A DNA stretch of 64,000 bases from assembly GCF_002018875.1 (NCBI RefSeq), contig NZ_MVOL01000016.1, positions 87,703 through 151,702 of the forward strand, in the 5' to 3' direction. This document shows, in pieces, positions 31,680-39,991 of the stretch (position 1 is its first letter; each line of letters begins with the position of its first letter). The notes under the pieces are model-generated. The model was not told the DNA's origin. It searched no databases and saw only the letters and a program-made list of their open reading frames with translations. The stretch is from Pseudomonas sp. MF4836. Lineage in GTDB: Bacteria > Pseudomonadota > Gammaproteobacteria > Pseudomonadales > Pseudomonadaceae. The translations under genes and the position numbers were made by a program.

Positions 31680-31770
31680 GAAAACCTCCGTGGGCTGAGT
31701 GCGCCCATGATGCGCGATCTCCCCCCGGGCGGTGCAAGGGCTTTTCAGCCCATGGCGCCAGTGCGCGGGG

Positions 31771-32382
31771 TCAGTGCGCGTGGGCGGCGGACGCTGGCGC
31801 CTGGACGAACAGCTCCAGCCCCAGGTTGCGGGCAAGATCCAGGTGCGGGCGGGGGTCGCGGCTTTCCGAGTCGAGCAGCAAGTGCGAGCTGGCGACGCGG
31901 GCGCCGCAGTAATCAAAGATGCCGTGGTCGATCTGGGTCTGCATCGCCTTGGCATAACCATGGCGCTCGAAGGTGCCGGCGTCGGCGCCGCCCAGGGCCA
32001 GCAGGTGCACGTTCAGGTGGCGCAGTTTTTTCAGCAGCTTGGCCTCGGGGCTGTAATCAAAGGCCCAGCCGTTGGCGAACACACGGTCGATCCAGCCCTT
32101 GAGCAGCCCCGGCATCGACCACCAGTACACCGGGTAGACCAGCACCAGCGCGTCGGCGCCGTCGATTCGGACCTGCTCGGCGGCAACATCGGCCGGCGGC
32201 GCGACCTGCTGGCGGTGCACCGCGTGGTCACCGGGGTTGAACCTGGGGTCGAAACCCTGGGCCGACAGGTCGGCGATTTCCCAGGTATGTCCTGCTTCGG
32301 CCAGACCAGCGGCAACCTGCGCCGCCAGGCTGTGGGTCAGGGACATCGGGTCGTGATGGGCGACAACGATCAGGGCATGCAT
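31771..32382 (-). CDS. NAD(P)H-dependent flavodoxin-fold oxidoreductase
   Basis: A 203-residue Flavodoxin_2-type quinone reductase. ALIVVAHHDPMSLTHSLAAQVAAGL is the phosphate-binding start. DALVLVYPVYWWSMPGLLKGWIDRVFANGWAFDY gives the flavin loop typical of MdaB/NQO1 relatives, and GIFDYCGA follows. It reduces quinones or nitro compounds by two electrons. It is divergent from the TetR gene at 32498, which very likely controls it in response to an electrophile or quinone. Confidence 0.85.
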   Translation of the reverse strand: MHALIVVAHHDPMSLTHSLAAQVAAGLAEAGHTWEIADLSAQGFDPRFNPGDHAVHRQQVAPPADVAAEQVRIDGADALVLVYPVYWWSMPGLLKGWIDRVFANGWAFDYSPEAKLLKKLRHLNVHLLALGGADAGTFERHGYAKAMQTQIDHGIFDYCGARVASSHLLLDSESRDPRPHLDLARNLGLELFVQAPASAAHAH

Positions 32383-32454
32383 GGTTCAGGCTCCACAGAG
32401 GTTGAAAGGCAGATTGAGGGCACGGGGTCGGCCCTATACACTGCGCAAGCTACG

Positions 32455-32489
32455 ATTAGTAAGTTAATCACCATAAGTTACTTTTGGTA
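32455..32489. promoter_or_regulatory. Putative TetR operator in divergent gap
   Basis: TTAGTAAGTTAATCACC and ATAAGTTACTTTTGG lie side by side here: AGTAA and TTACT form an outer inverted pair, and TAAGTTA occurs twice as a direct repeat with a 15-bp period. The site is 9 bases or more from the tetR ATG and overlaps the expected promoters of both divergent genes. Confidence 0.45.
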
Positions 32490-32497
32490 TATAAGTC

Positions 32498-33127
32498 ATG
32501 TCAAGCGATCTCAACCCGCCACCGTCCGAAACCGCCCCGCCTCGTCGCCGCCTGACGCGGGAAGATCGCCTGCGCCAGCTGCTCGACGTCGCCTGGCAAC
32601 TGGTCCGCGAGGAAGGCACCGAAGCCCTGACCCTGGGCCGGCTGGCCGAGCAGGCCGGGGTGACCAAGCCGGTGGTGTATGACCACTTCAGCACCCGGCC
32701 GGGGCTGTTGGCGGCGCTGTACCAGGACTTCGATCAACGCCAGACCGCCGTGATGGACGCCGCCCTGGAGCGCAGCGAAGCCACCCTCGACAGCCGCGCC
32801 CGGGTGATCGCCGCGTCCTATGTGGCCTGTGTGTCGCTGCAGGGGCGGGAGATCCCCGGGGTGATCGCGGCCCTGGCCAGTTCGCCGGAGCTGGAGCAGA
32901 TCAAGGGTGAATACGAGGCGATCTTCATCGAAAAATGCCGCCGCGCCCTGGCTCCGTTCGCCGCTGGCAACGGTATCGGCGACGCCCCGCTGCGGGCCAT
33001 GCTCGGCGCCGCCGAAGCCCTGTCCCACGCGGCCGCGAACGGTGAGATCAGCGCCCTGCAAGCCGAAGACGAATTGTTTGAAATCATCCGCGCCCTGGTC
33101 CAGCGAAGCGCCGCTGGCAGCCAGTGA
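32498..33127 (+). CDS. TetR family transcriptional regulator
   Basis: A 209-residue repressor. After a Pro-rich, then basic tail (PPRRRLTREDR), the DNA-binding domain is LLDVAWQLVREEGTEALTLGRLAEQAGVTKPVVYDHFSTRPGLLAALY (about residues 28-75). The ligand domain is helical with GAAEALSHAAANGEIS near the end. It is divergent from the NAD(P)H oxidoreductase and should regulate that gene and itself. Its stop overlaps by four bases the GTG at 33124, which could start the ATP-grasp frame. Confidence 0.85.
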   Translation: MSSDLNPPPSETAPPRRRLTREDRLRQLLDVAWQLVREEGTEALTLGRLAEQAGVTKPVVYDHFSTRPGLLAALYQDFDQRQTAVMDAALERSEATLDSRARVIAASYVACVSLQGREIPGVIAALASSPELEQIKGEYEAIFIEKCRRALAPFAAGNGIGDAPLRAMLGAAEALSHAAANGEISALQAEDELFEIIRALVQRSAAGSQ

Positions 33128-33159
33128 CCCGCGCCCTTTTTCCAGCGGCGGAGCACGCC

Positions 33160-33942
33160 ATGCATTTACTGTATCCAAGCGACCCGTTTGATCCGAAGCA
33201 GGTCGACGAGACCTATCAGGACGAATATGCCGCCGCCCGGGCCCTGGGCCTGGAGGCTTCGCTGTTCTGTTTCGAAGACTTCGAGGCCGGCCGGCTCAAG
33301 GCACACCCGGCCATTCCCGAGGGCAGCACGGTGCTGTATCGCGGCTGGATGCTGACGCCGCCGGTGTACATCAGCTTGGTCGAAGCCCTGCGCGTCCTGG
33401 GTGCCACGGCGTTGACCGATCCCGCTCAATACCGGCGTTGTCACCACCTGCCGGAGTGGTACCCGTTGCTGACCGAGCACACCAGCGAGACCCGGGTGCT
33501 GCCCGCCGACGCCGACTTCACCCAGGCCCTGCATGGGCTGGACTGGCCGGGGTATTTCATCAAGGACTATGTGAAATCCCTCAACACCGCTGGTGGGGCG
33601 CTGGTGGCGAACGTGGCGCAGATCGCCCGACTGGTGGAGCAGATGCGCCAGTACCGCGGGCAGATAGAAGGCGGCGTGTGCGTCAGAAAGCGCGAGGATT
33701 ACCTTGAGCACACCGAGCGGCGCTACTTTGTCGCCAGAGGCCGGGCCTACGGCGCCGATGGCGAGGTGCCGGCGCTGGTGCAACGTTGCGCGCGGTTGAT
33801 CGACAGCCCCTTTTTCTCGGTGGATGTGGTGCAGCGCGCTGACGGTGTACTGCGCCTCGTCGAGTTGGGCGATGGCCAGGTGTCGGATCGCAAGGAATGG
33901 ACCGCCGAGGGTTTCGCCCAGGTGCTCAAGACGCTCGGCTGA
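33160..33942 (+). CDS. ATP-grasp domain protein
   Basis: A 260-residue protein of the ATP-grasp DUF4343 kind. MHLLYPSDPFDPKQVDETY opens the pre-ATP-grasp part, LYRGWMLTPPVYISLVEAL follows, and the ATP-binding core shows FIKDYVKSLNTAGG and EGGVCVRKREDYLEHTERRYFV. SPFFSVDVVQRADGVLRLVELGDGQVSD carries the metal-binding D/E residues. The family ligates a carboxylate to an amine via acyl-phosphate; the target is unknown. The ATG at 33160 has GGAG 6 bases upstream. It follows the TetR gene and may share its transcript. Confidence 0.75.
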   Translation: MHLLYPSDPFDPKQVDETYQDEYAAARALGLEASLFCFEDFEAGRLKAHPAIPEGSTVLYRGWMLTPPVYISLVEALRVLGATALTDPAQYRRCHHLPEWYPLLTEHTSETRVLPADADFTQALHGLDWPGYFIKDYVKSLNTAGGALVANVAQIARLVEQMRQYRGQIEGGVCVRKREDYLEHTERRYFVARGRAYGADGEVPALVQRCARLIDSPFFSVDVVQRADGVLRLVELGDGQVSDRKEWTAEGFAQVLKTLG

Positions 33943-34033
33943 GGCTCGGGTCAGCGACGCCAAGGGGTAGGACCAGACCGAAACCGACCTGGTCGCTACC
34001 GTTGGCGACCCGTGCGAACAACGCCTGGAGCAA

Positions 34034-34048
34034 ATTCGTATACCATAT
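34034..34048. promoter_or_regulatory. GntR operator, site 1 (autoregulatory)
   Basis: ATTCGTATACCATAT shares the core of the sites at 35282 and 41105 (TCGTATACGA, one change here). It lies 30-44 bases before the GntR start, consistent with autoregulation. Confidence 0.65.
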
Positions 34049-34077
34049 CCCCCATCTCCTTTCGAACGACCGCCATT

Positions 34078-34749
34078 GTGAACCTACCTCGACTCAACGC
34101 CCCGGACCTGGGCAACACGCCCTCCACCTCAGAGATCATCACCCGGCATCTGCGCGACGCCATCGTCGCCGGGCATTTCGACGAGGACGAGCCGATTCGC
34201 CAGGACGATATCGCCCGTCAGTTCAACGTCAGCAAGATCCCGGTGCGCGAGGCCCTCAAGCGCCTGGAAGCCGAGGGTCTGGTGATGTTCCAGCGCAACC
34301 GCGGGGCCATGGTCACGCGGATCTCGGAAGCGGAACTGGCGCAAATGTTCGAGGTGCGCATGCTGCTTGAAGACAAGGCACTGCGCTTGGCGATCCCCAA
34401 CATGACCGAAGAGACCTTCGCCCGGGCCGAGCGGATCTGCCAGGAGTTCATCGGCGAAAACGACGTCGGGCGCTGGGCCGAACTCAACTGGGAGCTGCAC
34501 GCCTGCCTGTATGAACCGGCGCAACGGCCGTTTCTGGTGAGCCTGATCCGCTCGGTCAACGACAAGCTGGAACGCTACCTGCGCATGCAGATGAGCCTCT
34601 CGGCCGGCAAGGACCGCGCCGACCACGAACACCGGGAAATCCTCCAGGCCTGCCGCGACGGCAACGTCGAACAGGCCGTGGCCCTGCTGGACGAACACAT
34701 CGCCGGCGTCTGCAAGACCCTGTTCGAACACCTGCCTTGTGCGCATTGA
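34078..34749 (+). CDS. GntR/FCD family regulator of the hydroxyproline-like cluster
   Basis: A 223-residue FadR-type regulator. The N-terminal winged helix is TSEIITRHLRDAIVAGHFDEDEPIRQDDIARQFNVSKIPVREALKRLEAEGLV. The FCD domain has ELNWELHACLYE, DHEHREILQACRDGN and LLDEHIAG, whose Asp and His residues form the usual metal/carboxylate-binding site. The GTG at 34078 is taken as start, because it just precedes the natural domain boundary; a GTG at 34012 is in frame but would place the operator inside the gene. It probably binds TCGTATACGA sites and releases on a carboxylic intermediate. Confidence 0.85.
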   Translation: MNLPRLNAPDLGNTPSTSEIITRHLRDAIVAGHFDEDEPIRQDDIARQFNVSKIPVREALKRLEAEGLVMFQRNRGAMVTRISEAELAQMFEVRMLLEDKALRLAIPNMTEETFARAERICQEFIGENDVGRWAELNWELHACLYEPAQRPFLVSLIRSVNDKLERYLRMQMSLSAGKDRADHEHREILQACRDGNVEQAVALLDEHIAGVCKTLFEHLPCAH

Positions 34750-34782
34750 CGGCCAGCCGTTGCGGCACTGCGTAAAGACCTG

Positions 34783-35105
34783 AGATCCACGGCGCCCATG
34801 CCGGCCTCGCGCGCTCGGCAGCGGCTACAGCCCGATGTCCCTGACACCCTGTAGCCGCTGCTGCCAGACGGCGCTGGCCCGCAACACCGCCGCATAAATC
34901 CCCTGACACTCTGCGGCGTCCACCCCGACCAGCGCCGCCTCGCGGGCTCGGCAGCGACTCCAGCTCGATGCCCCCCGCATGCCCCTGACACCCTGTAGCC
35001 GCTGCCGCCAGGCTGCACTCGCCCGCGATACCACCGCATAAATCCCCTGACACTCCACGGCGCCCAAGCCGGCCTCGCGCGCTCGGCAGCAGCTACGGGC
35101 GGTGT
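34783..35105. repeat. Tandem REP array, ~134-bp period
   Basis: CTCGGCAGC recurs at 34814, 34947 and 35082 (spacings 133 and 135), each in a longer shared context (CGCCGC or CGGCCTCGCG before it). CTGTAGCCGCTGC recurs at about 34851 and 34996 in inverted orientation to GCAGCGGCTACAG at about 34819, so each unit can fold. Linking ATAAATCCCCTGACACTC is also repeated. It resembles a cluster of REP sequences amplified as two and a bit units between the regulator and the ABC genes. Confidence 0.65.
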
Positions 35106-35281
35106 TCCTTTAATGGGCGTCGCGGGGAGTGGTTGCTCCCTTATGTAACACCACGGCTGCACCGACTTTAGACCGGTGGCGCCACTGAAGCGGGTCTAGC
35201 GGGGTGCAACGGCTCTCCGGCAAGGATCGGTGAATTAATTCCAGGTAACGGGGAAAAACAGGCACGCCCATTGCTAATAAA

Positions 35282-35297
35282 ATATCGTATACGAAAT
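35282..35297. promoter_or_regulatory. GntR operator, site 2
   Basis: ATATCGTATACGAAAT is identical over 16 bases to the site at 41105-41120. It lies 44-59 bases before the solute-binding-protein gene, covering its probable promoter. Confidence 0.75.
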
Positions 35298-35340
35298 TCA
35301 CAATACGATTGCCCCCCACCTTTGCGCTAACGAGGCACCT

Positions 35341-36159
35341 ATGAAAAACCCCGCTTTTGCCGTAGCCCTCACCGCCGTTCTCAGCAGTTCCTTTATCGCC
35401 ACCGCCCAGGCCGACAAGCTCGATGACATCATCGGCTCCGGCAAGCTGCGCTGCGCGGTGACCCTGGACTTCCCGCCCATGGGTTTTCGCGATGAAAGCA
35501 ACAAGCCCGCCGGCTTTGACGTCGATTACTGCAATGACTTGGCAAAAGTCCTCGGGGTGGATGCCGAGGTGGTGGAAACACCCTTCCCCGACCGGATCCC
35601 GGCCCTGGTCTCGGGCCGCGCCGATGTGATTGTCGCCTCGACTTCCGACACGCTGGAGCGCGCCAAGACCGTCGGCCTGACCGTGCCCTACTTCGCCTTC
35701 CAGATGGTGGTGCTGACCCGGGACAACACCGGTATCAACAGCTTCGACGACATCAAGGGCAAGGCCCTGGGCAACACCAGCGGCACCTATGAAGCCATTG
35801 CCCTGGAGAAAGACGTCAAGCAATGGGGCAGCGGTAGTTTCCGCGCCTATCAGTCGCAGAACGACACCATCCTCGCCGTCGCCCAAGGCCATATCGACGC
35901 CACCGTGGTCACCAACACCGTGGCCGCCGCCACCCTCAAATCCGGCAAGTACAAGAACCTGAAAATCGCCGGTAACGCACCCTATGTGGTGGATTACGTG
36001 TCCCTGGGTGCCAAGCGCAACGAGTACGGGCTGATCAACTACCTCAACCTGTTCGTCAACCAGCAGGTGCGCACCGGGCGCTACAAGGAGCTGTTCGTGA
36101 AATGGGTCGGCAGCGAGATCCCGCCCACCGACCTGACCGTGCCAAAGGTCTACTACTAA
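35341..36159 (+). CDS. ABC transporter solute-binding protein, amino-acid type
   Basis: A 272-residue periplasmic protein of the polar-amino-acid family. A signal peptide (AVALTAVLSSSFIATAQA) precedes GKLRCAVTLDFPPMGFRDESNKPAGFDVDYCNDLAKVLG, the family opening, and later ADVIVASTSDTLERAKTVGLTVPY and GKALGNTSGTYEAIALEKD. It captures the substrate for the permeases at 37941 and 38617 and the ATPase at 39260. The context with an aconitase-X dehydratase and a proline-racemase homologue suggests a hydroxyproline or related cyclic amino acid as ligand. Confidence 0.88.
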   Translation: MKNPAFAVALTAVLSSSFIATAQADKLDDIIGSGKLRCAVTLDFPPMGFRDESNKPAGFDVDYCNDLAKVLGVDAEVVETPFPDRIPALVSGRADVIVASTSDTLERAKTVGLTVPYFAFQMVVLTRDNTGINSFDDIKGKALGNTSGTYEAIALEKDVKQWGSGSFRAYQSQNDTILAVAQGHIDATVVTNTVAAATLKSGKYKNLKIAGNAPYVVDYVSLGAKRNEYGLINYLNLFVNQQVRTGRYKELFVKWVGSEIPPTDLTVPKVYY

Positions 36160-36169
36160 GGTGACCGGC

Positions 36170-37948
36170 ATGCCCAGCACGCCCACTGCCCTGAGCGGTC
36201 GCAGTCTGGTAGCGGGGGCCGCCCAAGGCCCCCTGCTGTTCGCCGAAGTCGGGCTGAGCTTCTGGGGCGGGGTCGACCCGGTCAGCGGCGAAGTCATCGA
36301 TCGGCATCACCCCTTGAGCGGCGAGTGCCTGGCCGGCCGGGTGCTGGCCATCCCCAGCGGCCGCGGCTCGTGCACCGGCAGCAGCGTGCTGATGGAGCTG
36401 ATCAGCAATGGCCATGCACCGGCCGCTCTGGTGCTGGCCGAGGCCGATGAGATCCTGACCCTGGGCGTGCTGGTGGCACAGACCATTTTCCAGCGTTCCC
36501 TGCCGGTGCTGTGCATCGGCCGGGAGGCCTTCGCCACCTTGCGCGGCAGCGCGTTCGCCCGGGTTGAAGGCGATGCGCTGAGCCTGTTCGCGCAAGCACC
36601 GCCGGCCCTGGCCCCGTACCGCGACAGCCCGCAACCCGACACCCGGCCAACCTCGATCACACTCACCGCCCATGACCAGGCGCTGCTCGCCGGCACCCAC
36701 GGCAAGGCCGCCCAGGTGGCGATGCAGATCGTGCTGCGCATGGCCGAGCTGCAAGGTGCACGCAGCCTGGTGGATGTGACCCAGGCCCATATCGACGGTT
36801 GCATCTATACCGGGCCGGCCAGCCTGCGGTTCGCCGAACAACTGGTGCAATGGGGTGCACAGGTGCGGGTCCCGACCACCCTCAATTCGATTTCCGTGGA
36901 CCAGCGCCGCTGGCGCGAACTGGGCATCGACGCCGCCCTCGGCGAACCCGCCAGTGCCCTGGGCGATGCCTATATGGCCATGGGCGCGCAACTGAGTTTC
37001 ACCTGCGCGCCCTACCTGCTGGACAGCGCCCCCAAGGCCGGCGAACAGATTGTCTGGGCCGAATCCAACGCCGTGGTGTACGCCAACAGCGTGCTCGGCG
37101 CACGCACCCTGAAATACCCGGATTACCTGGACATCTGCATTGCCCTCAGCGGCCGCGCGCCCCTGGTCGGCTGCCACCTGGACGCTCAGCGCAAGGCCCG
37201 CCTGCAGATCGAGCTGCCGCCATTGGCCGCCCTCGACGACGCCTTCTACCCGCTGCTGGGTTATCACATCGGCAACCTGGCCGGCAGCCGCATCCCCCTG
37301 GTGCTGGGGCTGGAACGGGCGCAGCCCAGTCTCGACGACCTCAAGGCTTTCGGCGCCGCCTTTGCCACCACGTCGGCGGCGCCGCTGTTCCATATCGCCG
37401 GGGTCACCCCCGAGGCGCTGGACCCGGCCCAGGTGCTGGAACCGGGCGTGGCGCTGCCGGTGGAGCGCATCCAGCTCGCCGACCTGCGCGCCAGTTGGGC
37501 CGAGCTCAACAGCGCCAGGAATCCCCAGGTGGACGTGGTGTCCCTGGGCAACCCGCACTTTTCCGCCAGCGAGTTCGCCACCCTGGCTCGGCTGTGCCAA
37601 GGCCGGCATAAACACCCCGGGGTGGTGCTGGCGATCACCTGCGGCCGGGCTGTGCTGGAACAGGCCCGCGCCGCCGGGGACATCGCAGCGCTGGAGGCAT
37701 TTGGCGCGACCCTGATCACCGACACCTGCTGGTGCATGCTCGGCGAACCGGTGATCCCGCCCGGCGCCCGCACCCTGATGACCAACTCCGGCAAATACGC
37801 CCACTACGCCCCCGGGCTGGTAGGCCGCCCGGTGCATTTCGCGAGCCTGGCCGACTGTGTCGACAGCGCCTGCACCGGTAACGCCAGCGGCCGCCTGCCG
37901 GCCTGGCTCGAACCCGTCGCCCCCCTGGAGAGCCCCGCGCATGTTTGA
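36170..37948 (+). CDS. Aconitase-X dehydratase, fused small and large domains
   Basis: A 592-residue protein. Residues 1-140 are the AcnX swivelling domain (GGVDPVSGEVID, IPSGRGSCTGSSVLMELI, APAALVLAEAD). The rest is the catalytic domain with SLVDVTQAHIDGCIYTG, TLNSISVDQ, ESNAVVYANSVLGART, TDTCWCML and TNSGKYAHYAPG, all AcnX hallmarks including Fe-S-ligating Cys. Characterised bacterial AcnX proteins are cis-3-hydroxy-L-proline dehydratases. The ATG at 36170 has AAGGTG 6 bases upstream. It is embedded between the solute-binding and permease genes and overlaps the next gene by 8 bases. Confidence 0.85.
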   Translation: MPSTPTALSGRSLVAGAAQGPLLFAEVGLSFWGGVDPVSGEVIDRHHPLSGECLAGRVLAIPSGRGSCTGSSVLMELISNGHAPAALVLAEADEILTLGVLVAQTIFQRSLPVLCIGREAFATLRGSAFARVEGDALSLFAQAPPALAPYRDSPQPDTRPTSITLTAHDQALLAGTHGKAAQVAMQIVLRMAELQGARSLVDVTQAHIDGCIYTGPASLRFAEQLVQWGAQVRVPTTLNSISVDQRRWRELGIDAALGEPASALGDAYMAMGAQLSFTCAPYLLDSAPKAGEQIVWAESNAVVYANSVLGARTLKYPDYLDICIALSGRAPLVGCHLDAQRKARLQIELPPLAALDDAFYPLLGYHIGNLAGSRIPLVLGLERAQPSLDDLKAFGAAFATTSAAPLFHIAGVTPEALDPAQVLEPGVALPVERIQLADLRASWAELNSARNPQVDVVSLGNPHFSASEFATLARLCQGRHKHPGVVLAITCGRAVLEQARAAGDIAALEAFGATLITDTCWCMLGEPVIPPGARTLMTNSGKYAHYAPGLVGRPVHFASLADCVDSACTGNASGRLPAWLEPVAPLESPAHV

Positions 37949-38606
37949 CTACACCTTCCAATGGCGCTCGGCGCTACGGGCCTTGCCCGACATGCTGGCC
38001 GGTGCCCTGGTGACCTTCGAGACCGCCGCGCTGTCGATGATCTTCGGCGTGCTGATCGCCCTGGCCCTGACGGTGATGCGTGAAGCCCGGCAGCCGGTGC
38101 TGCGCGGCATCGGCAACGCCTGGGTGTCGATCGCCCGCAACACGCCGTCGCTGTTCCAGATCTACATCCTGTATTTCGGCCTCGGCTCCCTCGGGCTGCA
38201 CGTCAGTTCCTGGTTCGCCCTGCTGGCCGGGATCACGTTCAACAATGCCGGCTACCTGGCCGAGAACTTTCGCGGCGGGCTCAAGGCCGTGCCCACGACC
38301 CAGGTCCGCGCGGCACGCTCCCTGGGCATGAGCGCGTTCCAGACCTACCGCATGATCATCGTCCCGCAGTTGCTGAGGGTGGTGTTCTACCCCCTGACCA
38401 ACCAGATGGTGTGGGCGGTACTGATGACCTCGCTGGGGGTGATCGTCGGGCTCAACAACGACCTCACCGGCGTGACCCAGGACTACAACGTCAAGACGTT
38501 CCGCACCTTCGAGTACTTCGCCATCGCGGCGGTGCTCTATTACCTGATTTCCAAGCTGATCGTCGCGGTAGCCCGGCTGTTGGCCTGGCGCCTGTTCCGT
38601 TACTGA
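37941..38606 (+). CDS. ABC transporter permease, amino-acid type (HisM/GlnP)
   Basis: A 221-residue inner-membrane permease with about five helices. The EAA loop FRGGLKAVPTTQVRAARSLGMSAFQTYRMIIVPQLLRV docks onto the ATPase. ARNTPSLFQIYILYFGLG is typical of the His/Glu/Gln/Arg permease family. The ATG overlaps the dehydratase gene by 8 bases, so they are translationally coupled. It works with the second permease as a heterodimer. Confidence 0.88.
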   Translation: MFDYTFQWRSALRALPDMLAGALVTFETAALSMIFGVLIALALTVMREARQPVLRGIGNAWVSIARNTPSLFQIYILYFGLGSLGLHVSSWFALLAGITFNNAGYLAENFRGGLKAVPTTQVRAARSLGMSAFQTYRMIIVPQLLRVVFYPLTNQMVWAVLMTSLGVIVGLNNDLTGVTQDYNVKTFRTFEYFAIAAVLYYLISKLIVAVARLLAWRLFRY

Positions 38607-38616
38607 GGGCGCATCC

Positions 38617-39267
38617 ATGTTTTCCACCAGTCTTACCAGCAACGATGTGCTGTTCCTGCTCAGCGGGGCCTGGGTCACGGTACAACTGACCTTCTGGGCC
38701 ATCATCCTCGGCTCGGTCGCCGGGCTGTTTTTCGGTTTGCTGCGGGCCCTGCTGCCGCGCGCCAGCCTGCCCCTGGCCTGGGTCCTGGACGTGTTTCGCA
38801 GCGTGCCGCTGTTGATCCAGTTCGTCCTGTTCAACTCGTTCAAAAGCATTGTCGGCCTCAACATCAGCGCCTTCAGCGTCGGCTGCATCGTGCTCGGGAT
38901 CTACGCCGCCGCGTACTTCACCGAGATCGTGCGCAGCGGCGTGCTCGCGGTGCCGTTGACGGTGCGCCGCGCCAGTCGCTCCCTCGGCCTGAGTTACTTG
39001 CAGGACCTGCGCTGGATAGTGCTGCCGATGGCCTCGCGCGTGGCCTTCCCCGGCTGGCTGAACCTGGTCCTGAGCGTGATGAAAGACACCGCGCTGGTGA
39101 TGTGGATCGGCATCGTCGAGCTGCTGCGCGCCTCGCAAACCATCGTCACCCGCATTCAGGAACCGCTGCTGGTGCTGTGCATCGCGGGCCTTATCTACTA
39201 CGTCATGAGCCTGGTGGTCGCTCGCCTGGGCGCTCGTCTGGAAAGAAGGTGGCAAGAAAATGATTGA
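38617..39267 (+). CDS. ABC transporter permease, amino-acid type
   Basis: A 216-residue inner-membrane permease, partner of the preceding gene. The family text VFRSVPLLIQFVLFNSF and the EAA loop VRSGVLAVPLTVRRASRSLGLSYLQDLRWIVLPMA are visible, followed by LSVMKDTALVMWIGIVELL. It ends overlapping the ATPase start by 8 bases. Confidence 0.88.
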   Translation: MFSTSLTSNDVLFLLSGAWVTVQLTFWAIILGSVAGLFFGLLRALLPRASLPLAWVLDVFRSVPLLIQFVLFNSFKSIVGLNISAFSVGCIVLGIYAAAYFTEIVRSGVLAVPLTVRRASRSLGLSYLQDLRWIVLPMASRVAFPGWLNLVLSVMKDTALVMWIGIVELLRASQTIVTRIQEPLLVLCIAGLIYYVMSLVVARLGARLERRWQEND

Positions 39268-39982
39268 GATCGACAACGTATACAAATCCTTCGGCGACCT
39301 CGAAGTGGTCAAGGGCGTGAGCCTGACCGTGCAAAAAGGCGAAGTGGTGTCGATCATCGGTGGCTCCGGCTCCGGCAAGTCGACCCTGTTGATGTGCATC
39401 AACGGCCTGGAGCCGATCCAGAAAGGCAGCATCCGCGTCGACGGGGTTGAGGTGCACAACCGTGCCACCGACCTCAATCGCCTGCGTCAGCGCATCGGCA
39501 TAGTGTTCCAGCAATGGAACGCCTTCCCCCACCTGACGGTGCTGGAGAACGTCATGCTCGCCCCGCGCAAGGTGCTCGGCAAAAGCCGTCAGGAAGCCGA
39601 GGCGCTGGCGGTCCAGCAACTGACCCATGTCGGCCTGGGAGACAAGCTCAAGACCTTCCCCGGCAAGCTGTCCGGCGGCCAGCAGCAACGCATGGCGATC
39701 GCCCGGGCCCTGGCCATGTCGCCGGACTACATGCTGTTCGACGAAGCCACCTCGGCCCTCGACCCGCAACTGGTGGGCGAGGTGCTGGACACCATGCGCA
39801 TGCTCGCCGAAGACGGCATGACCATGGTCCTGGTGACCCACGAAATCCGCTTCGCCCGCGATGTGTCCGACCGCGTGGCGTTCTTCCGCAATGGCCTGGT
39901 GCATGAAATCGGTTCCCCCGACCAGGTCATCGGCAACCCCCAGCAGCCGGAAACGGCGGCCTTCCTCAAATCGGTCAAGTAG
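39260..39982 (+). CDS. ABC transporter ATP-binding protein, amino-acid type
   Basis: A 240-residue ATPase. Walker A GGSGSGKST is at about residues 35-43, the Q-loop is in IGIVFQQWNAFPHLTVLENV, the signature is LSGGQQQRMAIARALA, Walker B is YMLFDEATSALD, and the switch His is in VLVTHEIRFA. It energises uptake through the two preceding permeases. It overlaps the upstream gene and is followed after 9 bases by the racemase-family gene, so all belong to one operon. Confidence 0.92.
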   Translation: MIEIDNVYKSFGDLEVVKGVSLTVQKGEVVSIIGGSGSGKSTLLMCINGLEPIQKGSIRVDGVEVHNRATDLNRLRQRIGIVFQQWNAFPHLTVLENVMLAPRKVLGKSRQEAEALAVQQLTHVGLGDKLKTFPGKLSGGQQQRMAIARALAMSPDYMLFDEATSALDPQLVGEVLDTMRMLAEDGMTMVLVTHEIRFARDVSDRVAFFRNGLVHEIGSPDQVIGNPQQPETAAFLKSVK

Positions 39983-39991
39983 GAGCAGGCA

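Noticed and set aside
36056..37942. 628-codon minus-strand frame opposite the aconitase-X gene
   Set aside because: Shadow of a confidently identified gene; no family match.
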